The notes: generated by a model not told the origin, from the sequence alone. A stretch of DNA of 11,492 bases from an uncultured Alistipes sp. (GCA_900550925.1 URTU01000059.1:1-11492); one strand, 5' to 3'. Shown: positions 1 through 8,646, counted from the first letter of the stretch. A program made the numbers and translations.

Positions 1-1
1 C

Positions 2-3000
2 GGCCAGCCGCTGTACGGCGACCTGAAAAAGATCAATGCCGATGACAAGGCCCGTCAGTTCAACGTCGTGGCCAAACATTCGCTCGAGAAGATCGCCGCT
101 TCGTATCACGATGCCTTCCTGACGGTGAGCGACATCACGGCCGAGGAGTGCAAGTACCTGCTGGGGCGCGAGGTCGATCTGGTCACCCCGAACGGTTTCG
201 AGGATGACTTCGTATGGAAGGGCGACGAGTTCGAGGCAAAGCGCAAGGAGGCCCGCCGTGTGATGATCGAGGTTGCCGAGGCGTGTCTGGGCACCAAGTT
301 CGCAAAGGAGCCGCTGATCGTCGGTACGAGCGGCCGCTACGAGTTCAAGAACAAGGGTCTCGATGTCTTTGTCGAGTCGCTCAAGCAGGTTGCGGCATCC
401 GACTCGCTGGGCCGCGACGTGCTGGCATACATAACCGTCCCGGCCGGAAACAACGGCCCGAGAAAAGACCTTCAGGCACATCTGGCCGATCCGAACTCCC
501 CGATCGACGAGGGCGTATACCGTTACACGACCCACTATCTGTCGGATCAGAACTGTGATCCCATCACGCGGGCGATGAACGGCAGCGTATTGTTGTCGGA
601 CGATTCGCGCGTGAAGGTTATCTTCGTGCCGAGCTACCTGAACGGTGATGACGGAATCTTCAACAAGCCATATTACGAGTTGCTGGTGGGGATGGACATT
701 ACGGTCTTCGCGTCGTATTACGAACCGTGGGGATACACCCCGCTCGAGAGTATCGCCTTCTCGGTTCCGACCATCACCACGTCGCTGGCCGGTTTCGGAC
801 GCTGGGTGAAACGTCTCGGCTCGGGCGTCAAGGGCGTTACGGTGATCGAACGCGACGATTACAATGACCAGGATGTCATCAAGCGGATTGCCGACGAGAT
901 AGTCCGTTATGCCAACCTGGCTCCGAAGGCCATGACTGCCGAACGGAACGGTGCTGCGGAGGTTTCGAAAATGGCGCTCTGGAAGAACTTCATCGAACAT
1001 TACGACGATGCCTATTCGCTGGCGATCGAGAATTCAGTGTCGCGGACAAACAAGGCGATGTTCGACGGCGGAGGCGCCTACAACGAACAGATCAACTTCG
1101 TACGGCAGCAGCTGGTGACCGAGAAACCGGTCTGGACGCGGCTGATGATCGAAAAGACACTGCCGGAGCGTCTGCATGCGCTGGAGATTCTGTCGAAGAA
1201 CCTGTGGTGGTCGTGGACGCTCGGGGCGCGGGCTCTGTTCGAGTATATCGACAACGACCTGTGGAACGATTGCGACCGCAACCCGATCTCGTTCCTCGAC
1301 AAGCTGAGTTATACGCGCTTCAAGGAGCTCGAACGCGATGAGACATTCCTCAAGATGCTCGACGATGTCTACGGACAGTTCCAGGCCTACATGAGCGAGA
1401 AACCCGATCCGTCGACCCCGAAGATCGCATACTTCTCGATGGAGTACGGACTGCATTCGTCGCTTAAGATCTATTCGGGCGGTCTGGGCATTCTGGCGGG
1501 CGACTACCTGAAGGAGGCCAGCGACAAGAATGTGCCTATGGTTGCCGTCGGGTTGCTTTACCGTTACGGATACTTTACACAGCGCCTCTCGTCGCAGGGG
1601 GCCCAGGAGGCCACCTACGAGGCGCAGAACTTCTATAAGCTGCCCATCTCGCCGGTGCGTGACGACGAGGGCAACTGGGTGAGCGTACAGATCGCCTTCC
1701 CGGGCCGTACGCTGACGGCCCGCGTCTGGAAGTGCGAGGTCGGTCGTACGGACCTCTACCTGCTCGATACGGATCACGACCTGAATATGGACGAAGACCG
1801 TTCGATTACGCACTACCTCTACGGCGGCGACTGGGAGAACCGTCTCAAGCAGGAGATACTGTTGGGTATCGGCGGTATCCGCGCCCTGCGCCAGATGGGT
1901 ATCAAACAGGATGTCTACCACTGCAACGAGGGCCATGCCGCCTTCATCGGTATCGAACGCATACGGAATCTTGTATCACGCAAGAAACTCTCGTTCAGCG
2001 AGGCGCTTGAAGTTGTACGGTCGTCGTCGCTCTTCACTACGCATACGCCGGTTCCGGCGGGCCACGATGCCTTCCCCGAATCGATGATACGTCAGTACAT
2101 GTCGCACTATCCCGATGCGCTGGGCATAACCTGGGAACAGTATATCAATCTGGGCAAGACGAATCCGAACGATGCCAACGAGAAGTTCTCGATGAGCGTT
2201 CTGGCCTGCAACCTCTCGCAGGAGGTCAACGGTGTCAGCTGGCTGCACGGCGAGGTGAGCAAGGAGATTCTCGGAAACATGTGGCCGGGCTACTTCAAGG
2301 ATGAACTCCATATCGGGTATGTCACCAACGGCGTTCACTTCCCGACATGGACGGCCTCGAACCTTCGCAAACTCTATGCGCGGTACTTCCCGGAAGGATT
2401 CTCGGGTCCGGTCTACAACATCGCGGCATGGCAGAAGGTGCACAATATCGACGACAAGGAGCTCTGGTCGGAGCGCATGTTCCTGAAGCGCCGCCTGATC
2501 AACTATATCCGCAAACGCTTCAGCGATCCGAAGCAGGTTCGTATCGACTCGCCGCGCCAGATGGTCCGCATCGTCGAGTCGCTCAATCCGGATGTGCTGA
2601 CGATCGGTTTTGCACGCCGCTTCGCAACCTACAAGCGAGCCTACCTGCTCTTTACGAATCTCGACCGTCTGTCCGAAATCGTCAACAACAAGGAGCATCC
2701 CGTACAGTTCGTCTTCGCGGGCAAGGCTCACCCCAACGACAAGCCCGGACAGGATCTGATCAAGCGTATCGTCGAGGTTTCGAACATGCCTCAGTTCGTT
2801 GGCAAGATACTCTTCCTGCAGAACTACGACATGGAGCTGGCCCGGAAGATGGTTCAGGGCGTCGACGTATGGCTCAACACGCCGACCCGTCCGCTCGAGG
2901 CATCGGGCACGAGCGGTGAAAAGTGCGTGATGAACGGCGTGATGCAGTTCTCGGTGCTTGACGGCTGGTGGGTCGAGGGCTACAAGGAGGGAGCCGGCTG

Positions 3001-3664
3001 GATGCTTCCCATGGAGCGCACCTATACCGACCAGCACTTCCAGGATGAGCTGGATGCCGAGTTGATCTACACGACCATCGAGGAGGAGATCGTACCTAAA
3101 TATTATAATCGCGGGGCTGACAACATTCCCTACGACTGGATACATTCGATCAAGAGCTGTATAGCCGATATAGCATCGAACTTTACCACCAACCGGATGA
3201 TGTCGGACTACGAGACTCGGTTCTACAACAAGCTTCGCGACCGCAACCAGCAGATGGTGGCTGGCGACTATACGATGGCCCGCGAGATTGCGGCCTGGAA
3301 ACGGAAGGTTTCGGCGGCGTGGGACAACGTGCATGTTGTCGAGGTCAAGCAGCTCAACATCAGCAAGGAGGCCATCTATGTGGGCAATGCCTACCGTTAC
3401 GAGGTTACGGTTGACGTTGCGGGGCTCAAGCCTGATGACATAGGCGTTGAGCTGGTGATGGCCAAGCAGATCGAAACGGGACAGGGTGTCAAGGTGGTTT
3501 CGACGTTCGAGCTGAATGTCGAACGGGTCGACGGCAACAATGTCCATTATTCACTCGATCTGGTGCCGGAGCATACGGGTTCGTACGACGTCGCACTGCG
3601 CGTGTTCCCGAAGAATCCGAAACTGCCGCACAGGATGGATTTCGCTCTGGTAAAATGGGCTTGA
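2..3664 (+). CDS. GT3 glycogen synthase fused to GT35 alpha-glucan phosphorylase (5' truncated by window)
   Basis: The reading frame is open from base 2 and has no believable start in the window; the GTG at 68 is internal, because codons before it already fit the family. Residues below are numbered from that GTG. Residues 1-330 match GT3 (eukaryote-type) glycogen synthase: VTPNGF, the donor-site GRYEF-KNKG segment (R90, K96) and the E-x7-E signature YYEPWGYTPLE (E219, E227). Residues ~350-1080 are a GT35 phosphorylase of the short bacterial type. They begin with a DUF3417-like segment (LSKNLWWSW), then AYFSMEYGLHSSLKIYSGG (~450), HTPVPAGHDAF, RFATYKRA and EASGTSGEKCVMNG, where K952 should bind pyridoxal phosphate, then LDGWWVEG. 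Residues ~1090-1198 are a beta-rich end seen in this phosphorylase group. One cytoplasmic polypeptide therefore carries both glucan extension and phosphorolysis. About 200 N-terminal residues of GT3 lie outside the window. Domain calls are by motif and memory; catalytic competence is inferred. Confidence 0.93.
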   Translation, partial: GQPLYGDLKKINADDKARQFNVVAKHSLEKIAASYHDAFLTVSDITAEECKYLLGREVDLVTPNGFEDDFVWKGDEFEAKRKEARRVMIEVAEACLGTKFAKEPLIVGTSGRYEFKNKGLDVFVESLKQVAASDSLGRDVLAYITVPAGNNGPRKDLQAHLADPNSPIDEGVYRYTTHYLSDQNCDPITRAMNGSVLLSDDSRVKVIFVPSYLNGDDGIFNKPYYELLVGMDITVFASYYEPWGYTPLESIAFSVPTITTSLAGFGRWVKRLGSGVKGVTVIERDDYNDQDVIKRIADEIVRYANLAPKAMTAERNGAAEVSKMALWKNFIEHYDDAYSLAIENSVSRTNKAMFDGGGAYNEQINFVRQQLVTEKPVWTRLMIEKTLPERLHALEILSKNLWWSWTLGARALFEYIDNDLWNDCDRNPISFLDKLSYTRFKELERDETFLKMLDDVYGQFQAYMSEKPDPSTPKIAYFSMEYGLHSSLKIYSGGLGILAGDYLKEASDKNVPMVAVGLLYRYGYFTQRLSSQGAQEATYEAQNFYKLPISPVRDDEGNWVSVQIAFPGRTLTARVWKCEVGRTDLYLLDTDHDLNMDEDRSITHYLYGGDWENRLKQEILLGIGGIRALRQMGIKQDVYHCNEGHAAFIGIERIRNLVSRKKLSFSEALEVVRSSSLFTTHTPVPAGHDAFPESMIRQYMSHYPDALGITWEQYINLGKTNPNDANEKFSMSVLACNLSQEVNGVSWLHGEVSKEILGNMWPGYFKDELHIGYVTNGVHFPTWTASNLRKLYARYFPEGFSGPVYNIAAWQKVHNIDDKELWSERMFLKRRLINYIRKRFSDPKQVRIDSPRQMVRIVESLNPDVLTIGFARRFATYKRAYLLFTNLDRLSEIVNNKEHPVQFVFAGKAHPNDKPGQDLIKRIVEVSNMPQFVGKILFLQNYDMELARKMVQGVDVWLNTPTRPLEASGTSGEKCVMNGVMQFSVLDGWWVEGYKEGAGWMLPMERTYTDQHFQDELDAELIYTTIEEEIVPKYYNRGADNIPYDWIHSIKSCIADIASNFTTNRMMSDYETRFYNKLRDRNQQMVAGDYTMAREIAAWKRKVSAAWDNVHVVEVKQLNISKEAIYVGNAYRYEVTVDVAGLKPDDIGVELVMAKQIETGQGVKVVSTFELNVERVDGNNVHYSLDLVPEHTGSYDVALRVFPKNPKLPHRMDFALVKWA

Positions 3665-3715
3665 TAAGGTTCGCGGGAGATCGGAACGGTCTCCCGCAAC
3701 CTTATTGAATAAGGT
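3665..3715 (+). terminator. Hairpin after the phosphorylase gene, probable weak terminator with an overlapping alternative hairpin
   Basis: Immediately after the TGA stop, 3665-3680 pairs with 3690-3704 as a 15-base-pair stem with one bulged C and a 9-base loop. It is GC-rich in the middle but followed by TTGAAT rather than a U-tract, so termination may be weak or partial. The right arm also belongs to a second perfect inverted repeat, 3699-3706 with 3708-3715, so the two structures exclude each other. The 15-bp stem should dominate. Confidence 0.55.
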
Positions 3716-3781
3716 GTTGTATTTGTGCTACAATAGTTTTAAAAAATAGCTGTGGGATAGTGTGTTTTCAAAAAAAATACT

Positions 3782-3789
3782 TATCTTTA
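3782..3789 (+). promoter_or_regulatory. Candidate Bacteroidetes -7 element for the debranching-enzyme operon
   Basis: TATCTTTA matches the Bacteroidetes TAnnTTTG consensus except for the last base. It lies in a clearly AT-rich stretch (3720-3823) 34 bases before the ATG at 3824, which would give a leader of about 30 bases. No good TTTG -33 element is seen 19-21 bases upstream; the nearest is a T/G-rich stretch at 3761-3768. The leader has no obvious Shine-Dalgarno site, which is common in this phylum. Confidence 0.35.
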
Positions 3790-3823
3790 GAGCAAGTTTT
3801 AGAGACCAAAATCGAATAATTAT

Positions 3824-5998
3824 ATGTCCGTACTGAAATTTGATAAGGATCAACTGGGGAATCTCGAATACTCCCTGCAACGGGAGATGCTGTCGACGGA
3901 TCGCTGCGGCGGCTATATGAGTACGACCATCGTCTGCTGCAATACGCGCAAGTATCACGGTCTGGTCGTGGCCCCGATCGACGAAAGCGACCGCCGTTAC
4001 GTATTGCTCTCGTCGCTGGATGAAACCGTCATCCAGCATGATCAGTCGTTCAATCTGGCGCTGCACCGCTATCCGGGTATCTACGAGCCGCGCGGTCACA
4101 AGTACATTACGGATTTCCAGTACACGCCAACCCCGACAATTACGTATCGTGTCGGCGGGGTGATCCTGCGAAAGGAGATGCTGTGGGTGCACTCGCGTAC
4201 CCAGTTGCTGATACGTTACACGCTGCTCGACGCCCATTCGCGGACGCTGCTGCGCCTGCGGCCGTTCCTCGCATTCCGCGAGAACCATGCCCTCATGTCG
4301 GCAAACATGTATGCCAGCGGCCATTCGTATCCGGTGGTCAACGGCGTCAAGAACCGTCTCTATTCTTCCTTCCCGTGGCTCTACATGCAGACCGACAAGA
4401 AGGAGATGGAGTTCGTGGCCGCTCCCGACTGGTATTACAACTTCGAATACGCCGAAGAGGCCCGTCGCGGCTATCCGTCGCATGAGGACCTGATGACTAC
4501 GGGATATTTCGAGGGTGAGATCCGGAAGGGTGAGAGCATCATATTCTCCTGCTCGCTCGAGGAGATGGCTTCGTCGGTGGATATTGACGACCTGTTTGAG
4601 GCGGAACTCAAACGCCGTTCCGAGAAGGTCGATCTGCTGAGCTGCCTGCGCCACTCGGCGCGTCAGTTCATCGTGCGCCGCGGCGACAGGACGGAGATCA
4701 TTGCCGGTTATCCGTGGTTCGGGTCGTGGGGCCGCGACACCTTCATTGCTCTGCCGGGAATCACCCTGACGCAGGGCGACGTGAAGAGCTGCCGCGATGC
4801 GATAGACACGATGACCCGCGAGATGAAAAACGGACTCTTCCCCAATATGGGCGAGGCCTACAATTCGGTCGACGCCCCGCTGTGGTTCTTCTGGACGCTG
4901 CAGCAGCTGGAGAAGCATATCGGTGCCAAGGACATATGGGAGAGCTACGGCGGGTACATGAAGGATATTCTGAATGCCTACCGCAGCGGTATCAACGAAT
5001 ACATACATGTCGATGATAACGGACTGGTGAGCGCATGGCATCCGACATTGGCCATGACATGGATGGATGCGGTTGTCGACGGACATCCGGTGACGGGCCG
5101 CGAAGGCTATCAGGTCGAGATCAATGCTCTGTGGTACAATGCTATCTGTTATACGCTGGCGCTGGCCCGCAAGTTCCGTGACAAGGCTTTCGTGGAGAGC
5201 TGGACCGGAATGCCGGAGCGGATCAAGGAGTCGTTTATCCGGCTGTTCTGGTCCGACGAGGAGGGTTATCTGGCCGATTACGTCGACATGCAGGGCAAGG
5301 CAAACCGTTTCATCCGTCCCAATCAGATTGTGGCCTGCTCGCTCGATTACCGTATGGTTACCCCCGAGCAGTGCCTGGCGGTCTTCAGAACCGTGCGCCA
5401 GCACCTGCTGACTCCGGTAGGACTGCGGACCCTCTCGCCGCGCAATCCGCTTTACGAAGGTCGTATCGAGGGCGACCAGCGTACGCGTGACCTGGCATAC
5501 CATCAGGGTACGGTATGGGTATGGCTCTTGGAACACTATGCCAAGGTGGGCTTCGACCTGAAGGGTGCGGACTTTGTTCCGGCAGCCGAGGAGATGATTG
5601 CGGCATTCGAGGAGGGACTGACCTCGTCGGGTATCGGATCGGTGAATGAAATTTACGACGGTGATCCTCCGCACATGCCTCGCGGTGCGATTTCGCAGGC
5701 CTGGAGCGTAGGTGCCGTACTTCGCATCATGGAGATGATTGCGGCGTTCAAGACTCCGGCCGGGGCCGGCAAGGGCAAGAGCGCCGGGCAGAGCGCTGCG
5801 ACGAAGAAGAGTCCTGCCGCCAAGGCGGAAAAGGAGGCAAAACCGGCCTCGAAACCGGCTAAAGAGGTGAAAGCCGCAGCCGGTCCGGCACCGGTAAAGG
5901 AAGTGAAAGCGGCTCCTAAGGCGGCTAAGAGTGCTGCGGGAGCATCTGCCCCGAAAAAACGTGCGGCGACCGCAGCAAAGCAGACACAGAAGAAATAA
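3824..5998 (+). CDS. Glycogen debranching enzyme (GDE / amylo-alpha-1,6-glucosidase, GH133-like) with Ala/Lys-rich C-terminal tail
   Basis: The 724-residue product should remove alpha-1,6 branch stubs from glycogen left by the phosphorylase encoded just upstream. The N-terminal domain (residues ~10-240) carries the family signature GGYMSTTI...RKYHGL (R42-K43-Y44-H45-G46). The (alpha/alpha)6-barrel domain (~265-640) carries YPWFGSWGRDTFIALPG (G303-R304-D305-T306) and YNSVDAPLWFFW. The length to residue ~644 equals a normal bacteroidal member. Residues ~645-724 are an added, clearly different tail: about 19 Lys, many Ala and Pro, almost no hydrophobic core, no aromatics, with two KEVKAA-like repeats. 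It resembles histone H1 C-termini and is probably disordered and strongly basic. The gene starts 159 bases after the fusion gene and opens a three-gene operon (19 bases to the next ATG). The start is chosen because the family motif follows within 30 residues. Enzyme identity is secure; the role of the tail is unknown. Confidence 0.93.
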   Translation: MSVLKFDKDQLGNLEYSLQREMLSTDRCGGYMSTTIVCCNTRKYHGLVVAPIDESDRRYVLLSSLDETVIQHDQSFNLALHRYPGIYEPRGHKYITDFQYTPTPTITYRVGGVILRKEMLWVHSRTQLLIRYTLLDAHSRTLLRLRPFLAFRENHALMSANMYASGHSYPVVNGVKNRLYSSFPWLYMQTDKKEMEFVAAPDWYYNFEYAEEARRGYPSHEDLMTTGYFEGEIRKGESIIFSCSLEEMASSVDIDDLFEAELKRRSEKVDLLSCLRHSARQFIVRRGDRTEIIAGYPWFGSWGRDTFIALPGITLTQGDVKSCRDAIDTMTREMKNGLFPNMGEAYNSVDAPLWFFWTLQQLEKHIGAKDIWESYGGYMKDILNAYRSGINEYIHVDDNGLVSAWHPTLAMTWMDAVVDGHPVTGREGYQVEINALWYNAICYTLALARKFRDKAFVESWTGMPERIKESFIRLFWSDEEGYLADYVDMQGKANRFIRPNQIVACSLDYRMVTPEQCLAVFRTVRQHLLTPVGLRTLSPRNPLYEGRIEGDQRTRDLAYHQGTVWVWLLEHYAKVGFDLKGADFVPAAEEMIAAFEEGLTSSGIGSVNEIYDGDPPHMPRGAISQAWSVGAVLRIMEMIAAFKTPAGAGKGKSAGQSAATKKSPAAKAEKEAKPASKPAKEVKAAAGPAPVKEVKAAPKAAKSAAGASAPKKRAATAAKQTQKK

Positions 5999-6017
5999 AC
6001 ATAAGTAAAGAGAAATT

Positions 6018-7313
6018 ATGAGAGTATTGATGTTCGGATGGGAGTTCCCTCCGCATATCGCCGGCGGATTGGGGACAGCCTGCTACGGGATGACCCGCGG
6101 TTTGGCCAAGAACGGCGTGGATGTCATCTTCGTGATGCCCAAGGCATCGGGTGATGAGGATCAACGATTCGTGAAGGTGGTCAATGCCAGCGATGTGGAG
6201 ACCACATTCGGGCCTGTGGATGGATCGGAAGATATATGGGACAAGTTGACCTTCATACAGATTGACTCGAATATGGTTCCGTATATCTCGCCGGAGGAGT
6301 ATGCGACCTATCACGACGAGTATGTCAAGAGCGGCCGCAAGGTATGTCAGAGCGGTGACGTATGGAAGCAACGCTACACGTTTTCGGGCAAATACGGCGC
6401 CAACCTTATGGAGGAGGTAGCCCGTTATGCTATGGTTGCGGCTCAGGTGGCGCGCAATCTGGAGGGGCAGTTCGATGTTATCCATGCTCACGACTGGCTG
6501 ACCTATTACGCGGGTATTGCAGCCAAGCGGGTTTCGGGCAAGCCGCTGGTTGTGCACATGCACGCCACGGAGTTCGACCGCAGCGGCGAACATATCAACG
6601 AACAGACCTATGCCATCGAACGGGCCGGTATGGAGGCTGCCGACAAGGTTATCGCGGTGAGCAACCTTACGCGCAACATCATTATCGAGAAATACGGTAT
6701 TCCGGCCGACAAGGTGGTTACGGTTCACAATGCCGTACGGTTCGCCGAAGGCAGTGACAACGAGGCTGAGCGCGGTGTGGATGACAAGATCGTAACGTTC
6801 CTGGGTCGTATCACCTACCAGAAGGGACCGGACTATTTCGTTGAGGCGGCCGCCAAGGTGCTCAAACGGGTCCCGAACGTGCGGTTCGTGATGGCCGGCA
6901 GCGGCGACATGATGAACCACATAGTCCGTCGTGTAGCCCGTCTGGGTATTGCCGACCGTTTCCACTTCACGGGATTCCTGCGCGGTGAGGATGTGCACAA
7001 GATGTTCACGTTGAGTGACGTATATGTCATGCCATCGGTGTCGGAGCCGTTCGGTATCTCGCCGCTCGAAGCCATGAAGTCGAACGTCCCGGTCATCATC
7101 TCGAAACAGTCGGGCGTAGCCGAGGTGCTGGATTACGCAATCAAGGTCGACTATTGGGATGTCGATGCCATGGCCGACGCAATACATGCCCTGATCTGCT
7201 ATCCGGCGCTGTCGAAGATGTTCGCGCGCAAGGGTCTCGAAGAGGTTACCGGATTGAAATGGGACAATGCTGCTGCAAAGATCAAAGCGGTATATGAATC
7301 GGTTATGAAGTAA
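6018..7313 (+). CDS. GT4-family glycosyltransferase, glycogen-synthase-like
   Basis: This 431-residue GT-B retaining glycosyltransferase is likely to use a nucleotide-activated glucose and to act in alpha-glucan metabolism. The N-terminal Rossmann half begins VLMFGWEFPPHIAGGLGTA, with the glycine-rich acceptor/donor loop at residues 15-20 as in GT5/GT4 glucan synthases. HAHDW (H156-D159) follows in the expected place. The C-terminal half has GRITYQKG (R264, K269), which contacts the donor phosphates, and the E-x7-E motif EPFGISPLE (E343, E351). There is no signal peptide or membrane segment, so it is cytoplasmic. It is translated 19 bases after the debranching enzyme and 22 bases before the GH57 gene, so the three are almost certainly co-transcribed; from memory, other Bacteroidales keep the same trio. 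It could make a primer, be a second synthase, or transfer glucose to another acceptor. Family call is sure; substrate is not. Confidence 0.88.
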   Translation: MRVLMFGWEFPPHIAGGLGTACYGMTRGLAKNGVDVIFVMPKASGDEDQRFVKVVNASDVETTFGPVDGSEDIWDKLTFIQIDSNMVPYISPEEYATYHDEYVKSGRKVCQSGDVWKQRYTFSGKYGANLMEEVARYAMVAAQVARNLEGQFDVIHAHDWLTYYAGIAAKRVSGKPLVVHMHATEFDRSGEHINEQTYAIERAGMEAADKVIAVSNLTRNIIIEKYGIPADKVVTVHNAVRFAEGSDNEAERGVDDKIVTFLGRITYQKGPDYFVEAAAKVLKRVPNVRFVMAGSGDMMNHIVRRVARLGIADRFHFTGFLRGEDVHKMFTLSDVYVMPSVSEPFGISPLEAMKSNVPVIISKQSGVAEVLDYAIKVDYWDVDAMADAIHALICYPALSKMFARKGLEEVTGLKWDNAAAKIKAVYESVMK

Positions 7314-7335
7314 AAGTAAATACAAGTATTCCGTT

Positions 7336-8550
7336 ATGAAAACAATCTGTCTATATTTCCAGGTACATCAGCCGCTCCGGTTGAAGAAATACCGCTTTTT
7401 CAATATGGGCAAGGATCACAACTATCTGGACGACCTGACCAACCAGTCGATCCTTCAGAAGGTTTCGCGGTTGTGCTATCTGCCCATGAATGCGCTGCTG
7501 TTGAAGCTGATCAAGGAGAACAAGGGGGCCTTCAAGGTAAGTTTTTCGATTACCGGTACGGCGATCGACCAGTTCCGCGAATATGCTCCCGAGGTGCTCG
7601 AATCGTTCAAGGAGCTGGCGGCAACGGGGTGTGTCGAATTCCTGGCCGAGACCTATTCGCATTCACTCTCGTCGCTGGCCGACAAGGATGAGTTCGAACG
7701 GGAAGTCAAGGCCCATACGGCTTTGATGAAGAAGGAGTTCGGATGCAAACCGAAGGCTTTCCGCAATACCGAGCTGATCTATTCCGACCAGATCGGGCAG
7801 ATGGTGGCCGAGATGGGCTTCAAGACCATGCTGGCCGAAGGTGCCAAACATGTCCTGGGATGGAAGAGCCCGAATTACGTCTATGCCAACGCCCTGGATC
7901 AGAAACTGCGTCTGCTGTTGCGCAACTACAAGTTGAGTGACGACATTGCTTTCCGTTTCTCGAACAAGGGCTGGAACGAGTATCCGCTGACTTCGGAGAA
8001 GTATGTCGAGTGGTTGAAGTCCGAAACGGGCGAGGTGGTTAACCTCTTCATGGATTACGAGACCTTCGGCGAACACCAGTGGGCCGAGACGGGAATCTTC
8101 GATTTCATGCGTGCGTTGCCGAAGGCTGCCCTGTCGACGGGTGAACTGGAGTTCGGGACGGTTTCGGAGACATCGGCAAAATACCAGCCTGTGGCGGTGC
8201 TTTACTGCCCGCATGCAATGTCGTGGGCCGATGAGGAGCGCGACGTGACGGCCTGGCTCGGGAACGAACTGCAGAACGAGGCCTTCTCGAAGCTCTATGC
8301 CCAGAAGGATAAGGTGCGTGCGTTGAAGAATCCCGATTTCGACCATGTGTGGAACATCCTTCAGACGTCGGACCACTTCTACTACATGGCTACCAAGTGG
8401 TTCTCGGACGGCGACGTACACAGCTATTTCAACCCGTATGATTCGGCATACGAGGCCTTCATCAACTACATGAACGTGCTTTCGGACTTCATCAACGAGC
8501 TGGATATCGCAATGGCTGCCAAGAAGTCCCGCAAGAAGGTGACGGCATAG
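7336..8550 (+). CDS. GH57 alpha-amylase-family glycoside hydrolase
   Basis: This 404-residue cytoplasmic protein of glycoside hydrolase family 57 cleaves or transfers alpha-glucan chains. All catalytic landmarks are present: HQPLR (H11) as conserved region 1, GCVEFLAETYSHSL as region 2, FRNTELIYSD with the expected nucleophile E146 as region 3, and FMDYETFGEHQW with the expected acid/base D240 as region 4. A late YYMATKW segment fits region 5. It has no signal peptide. At about 400 residues it is the compact type; GH57 branching enzymes are usually longer, so I favour amylase or 4-alpha-glucanotransferase activity, without being able to exclude branching. No other branching enzyme is visible in the window. 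It is the last gene of the operon and is followed at 8597 by a strong terminator. The ATG at 7336 is supported by the immediate N-terminal HQPLR motif. Confidence 0.9.
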   Translation: MKTICLYFQVHQPLRLKKYRFFNMGKDHNYLDDLTNQSILQKVSRLCYLPMNALLLKLIKENKGAFKVSFSITGTAIDQFREYAPEVLESFKELAATGCVEFLAETYSHSLSSLADKDEFEREVKAHTALMKKEFGCKPKAFRNTELIYSDQIGQMVAEMGFKTMLAEGAKHVLGWKSPNYVYANALDQKLRLLLRNYKLSDDIAFRFSNKGWNEYPLTSEKYVEWLKSETGEVVNLFMDYETFGEHQWAETGIFDFMRALPKAALSTGELEFGTVSETSAKYQPVAVLYCPHAMSWADEERDVTAWLGNELQNEAFSKLYAQKDKVRALKNPDFDHVWNILQTSDHFYYMATKWFSDGDVHSYFNPYDSAYEAFINYMNVLSDFINELDIAMAAKKSRKKVTA

Positions 8551-8596
8551 TTGCGGCTGCCGGCCACTCCGATCGGAGTACCGACGGAAGGGGAGG

Positions 8597-8646
8597 AAAC
8601 AGCAAGGCGGATCATATTCAAATGATCCGCCTTGCTGTTTTTATTG
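8597..8646 (+). terminator. Intrinsic terminator of the debranching-GT4-GH57 operon
   Basis: Bases 8597-8615 and 8622-8640 are perfect 19-base inverted arms around a 6-base loop (ATTCAA). The outer pairs are A/T and the right arm runs into GTTTTTATT, giving a U-tract on the plus transcript. The A-run before the left arm (AAAC) gives only a weak T-run on the other strand. It lies 46 bases after the GH57 stop. Confidence 0.88.

Noticed and set aside
68..70. GTG at 68 as the true start of the synthase-phosphorylase gene.
   Set aside because: In-frame codons 2-67 already encode conserved GT3 sequence (LYGDL and the stretch leading to HSLEK), so the gene begins upstream of the window.
1976..7325. 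Long minus-strand open frames opposite the glycogen genes (1976-3547, 3728-5674, 5925-7325).
   Set aside because: They are exact shadows of strongly recognised plus-strand enzymes. Their translations are Arg/Val/His/Leu-rich with no recognisable motif, as expected where codon bias in the sense gene removes antisense stops.
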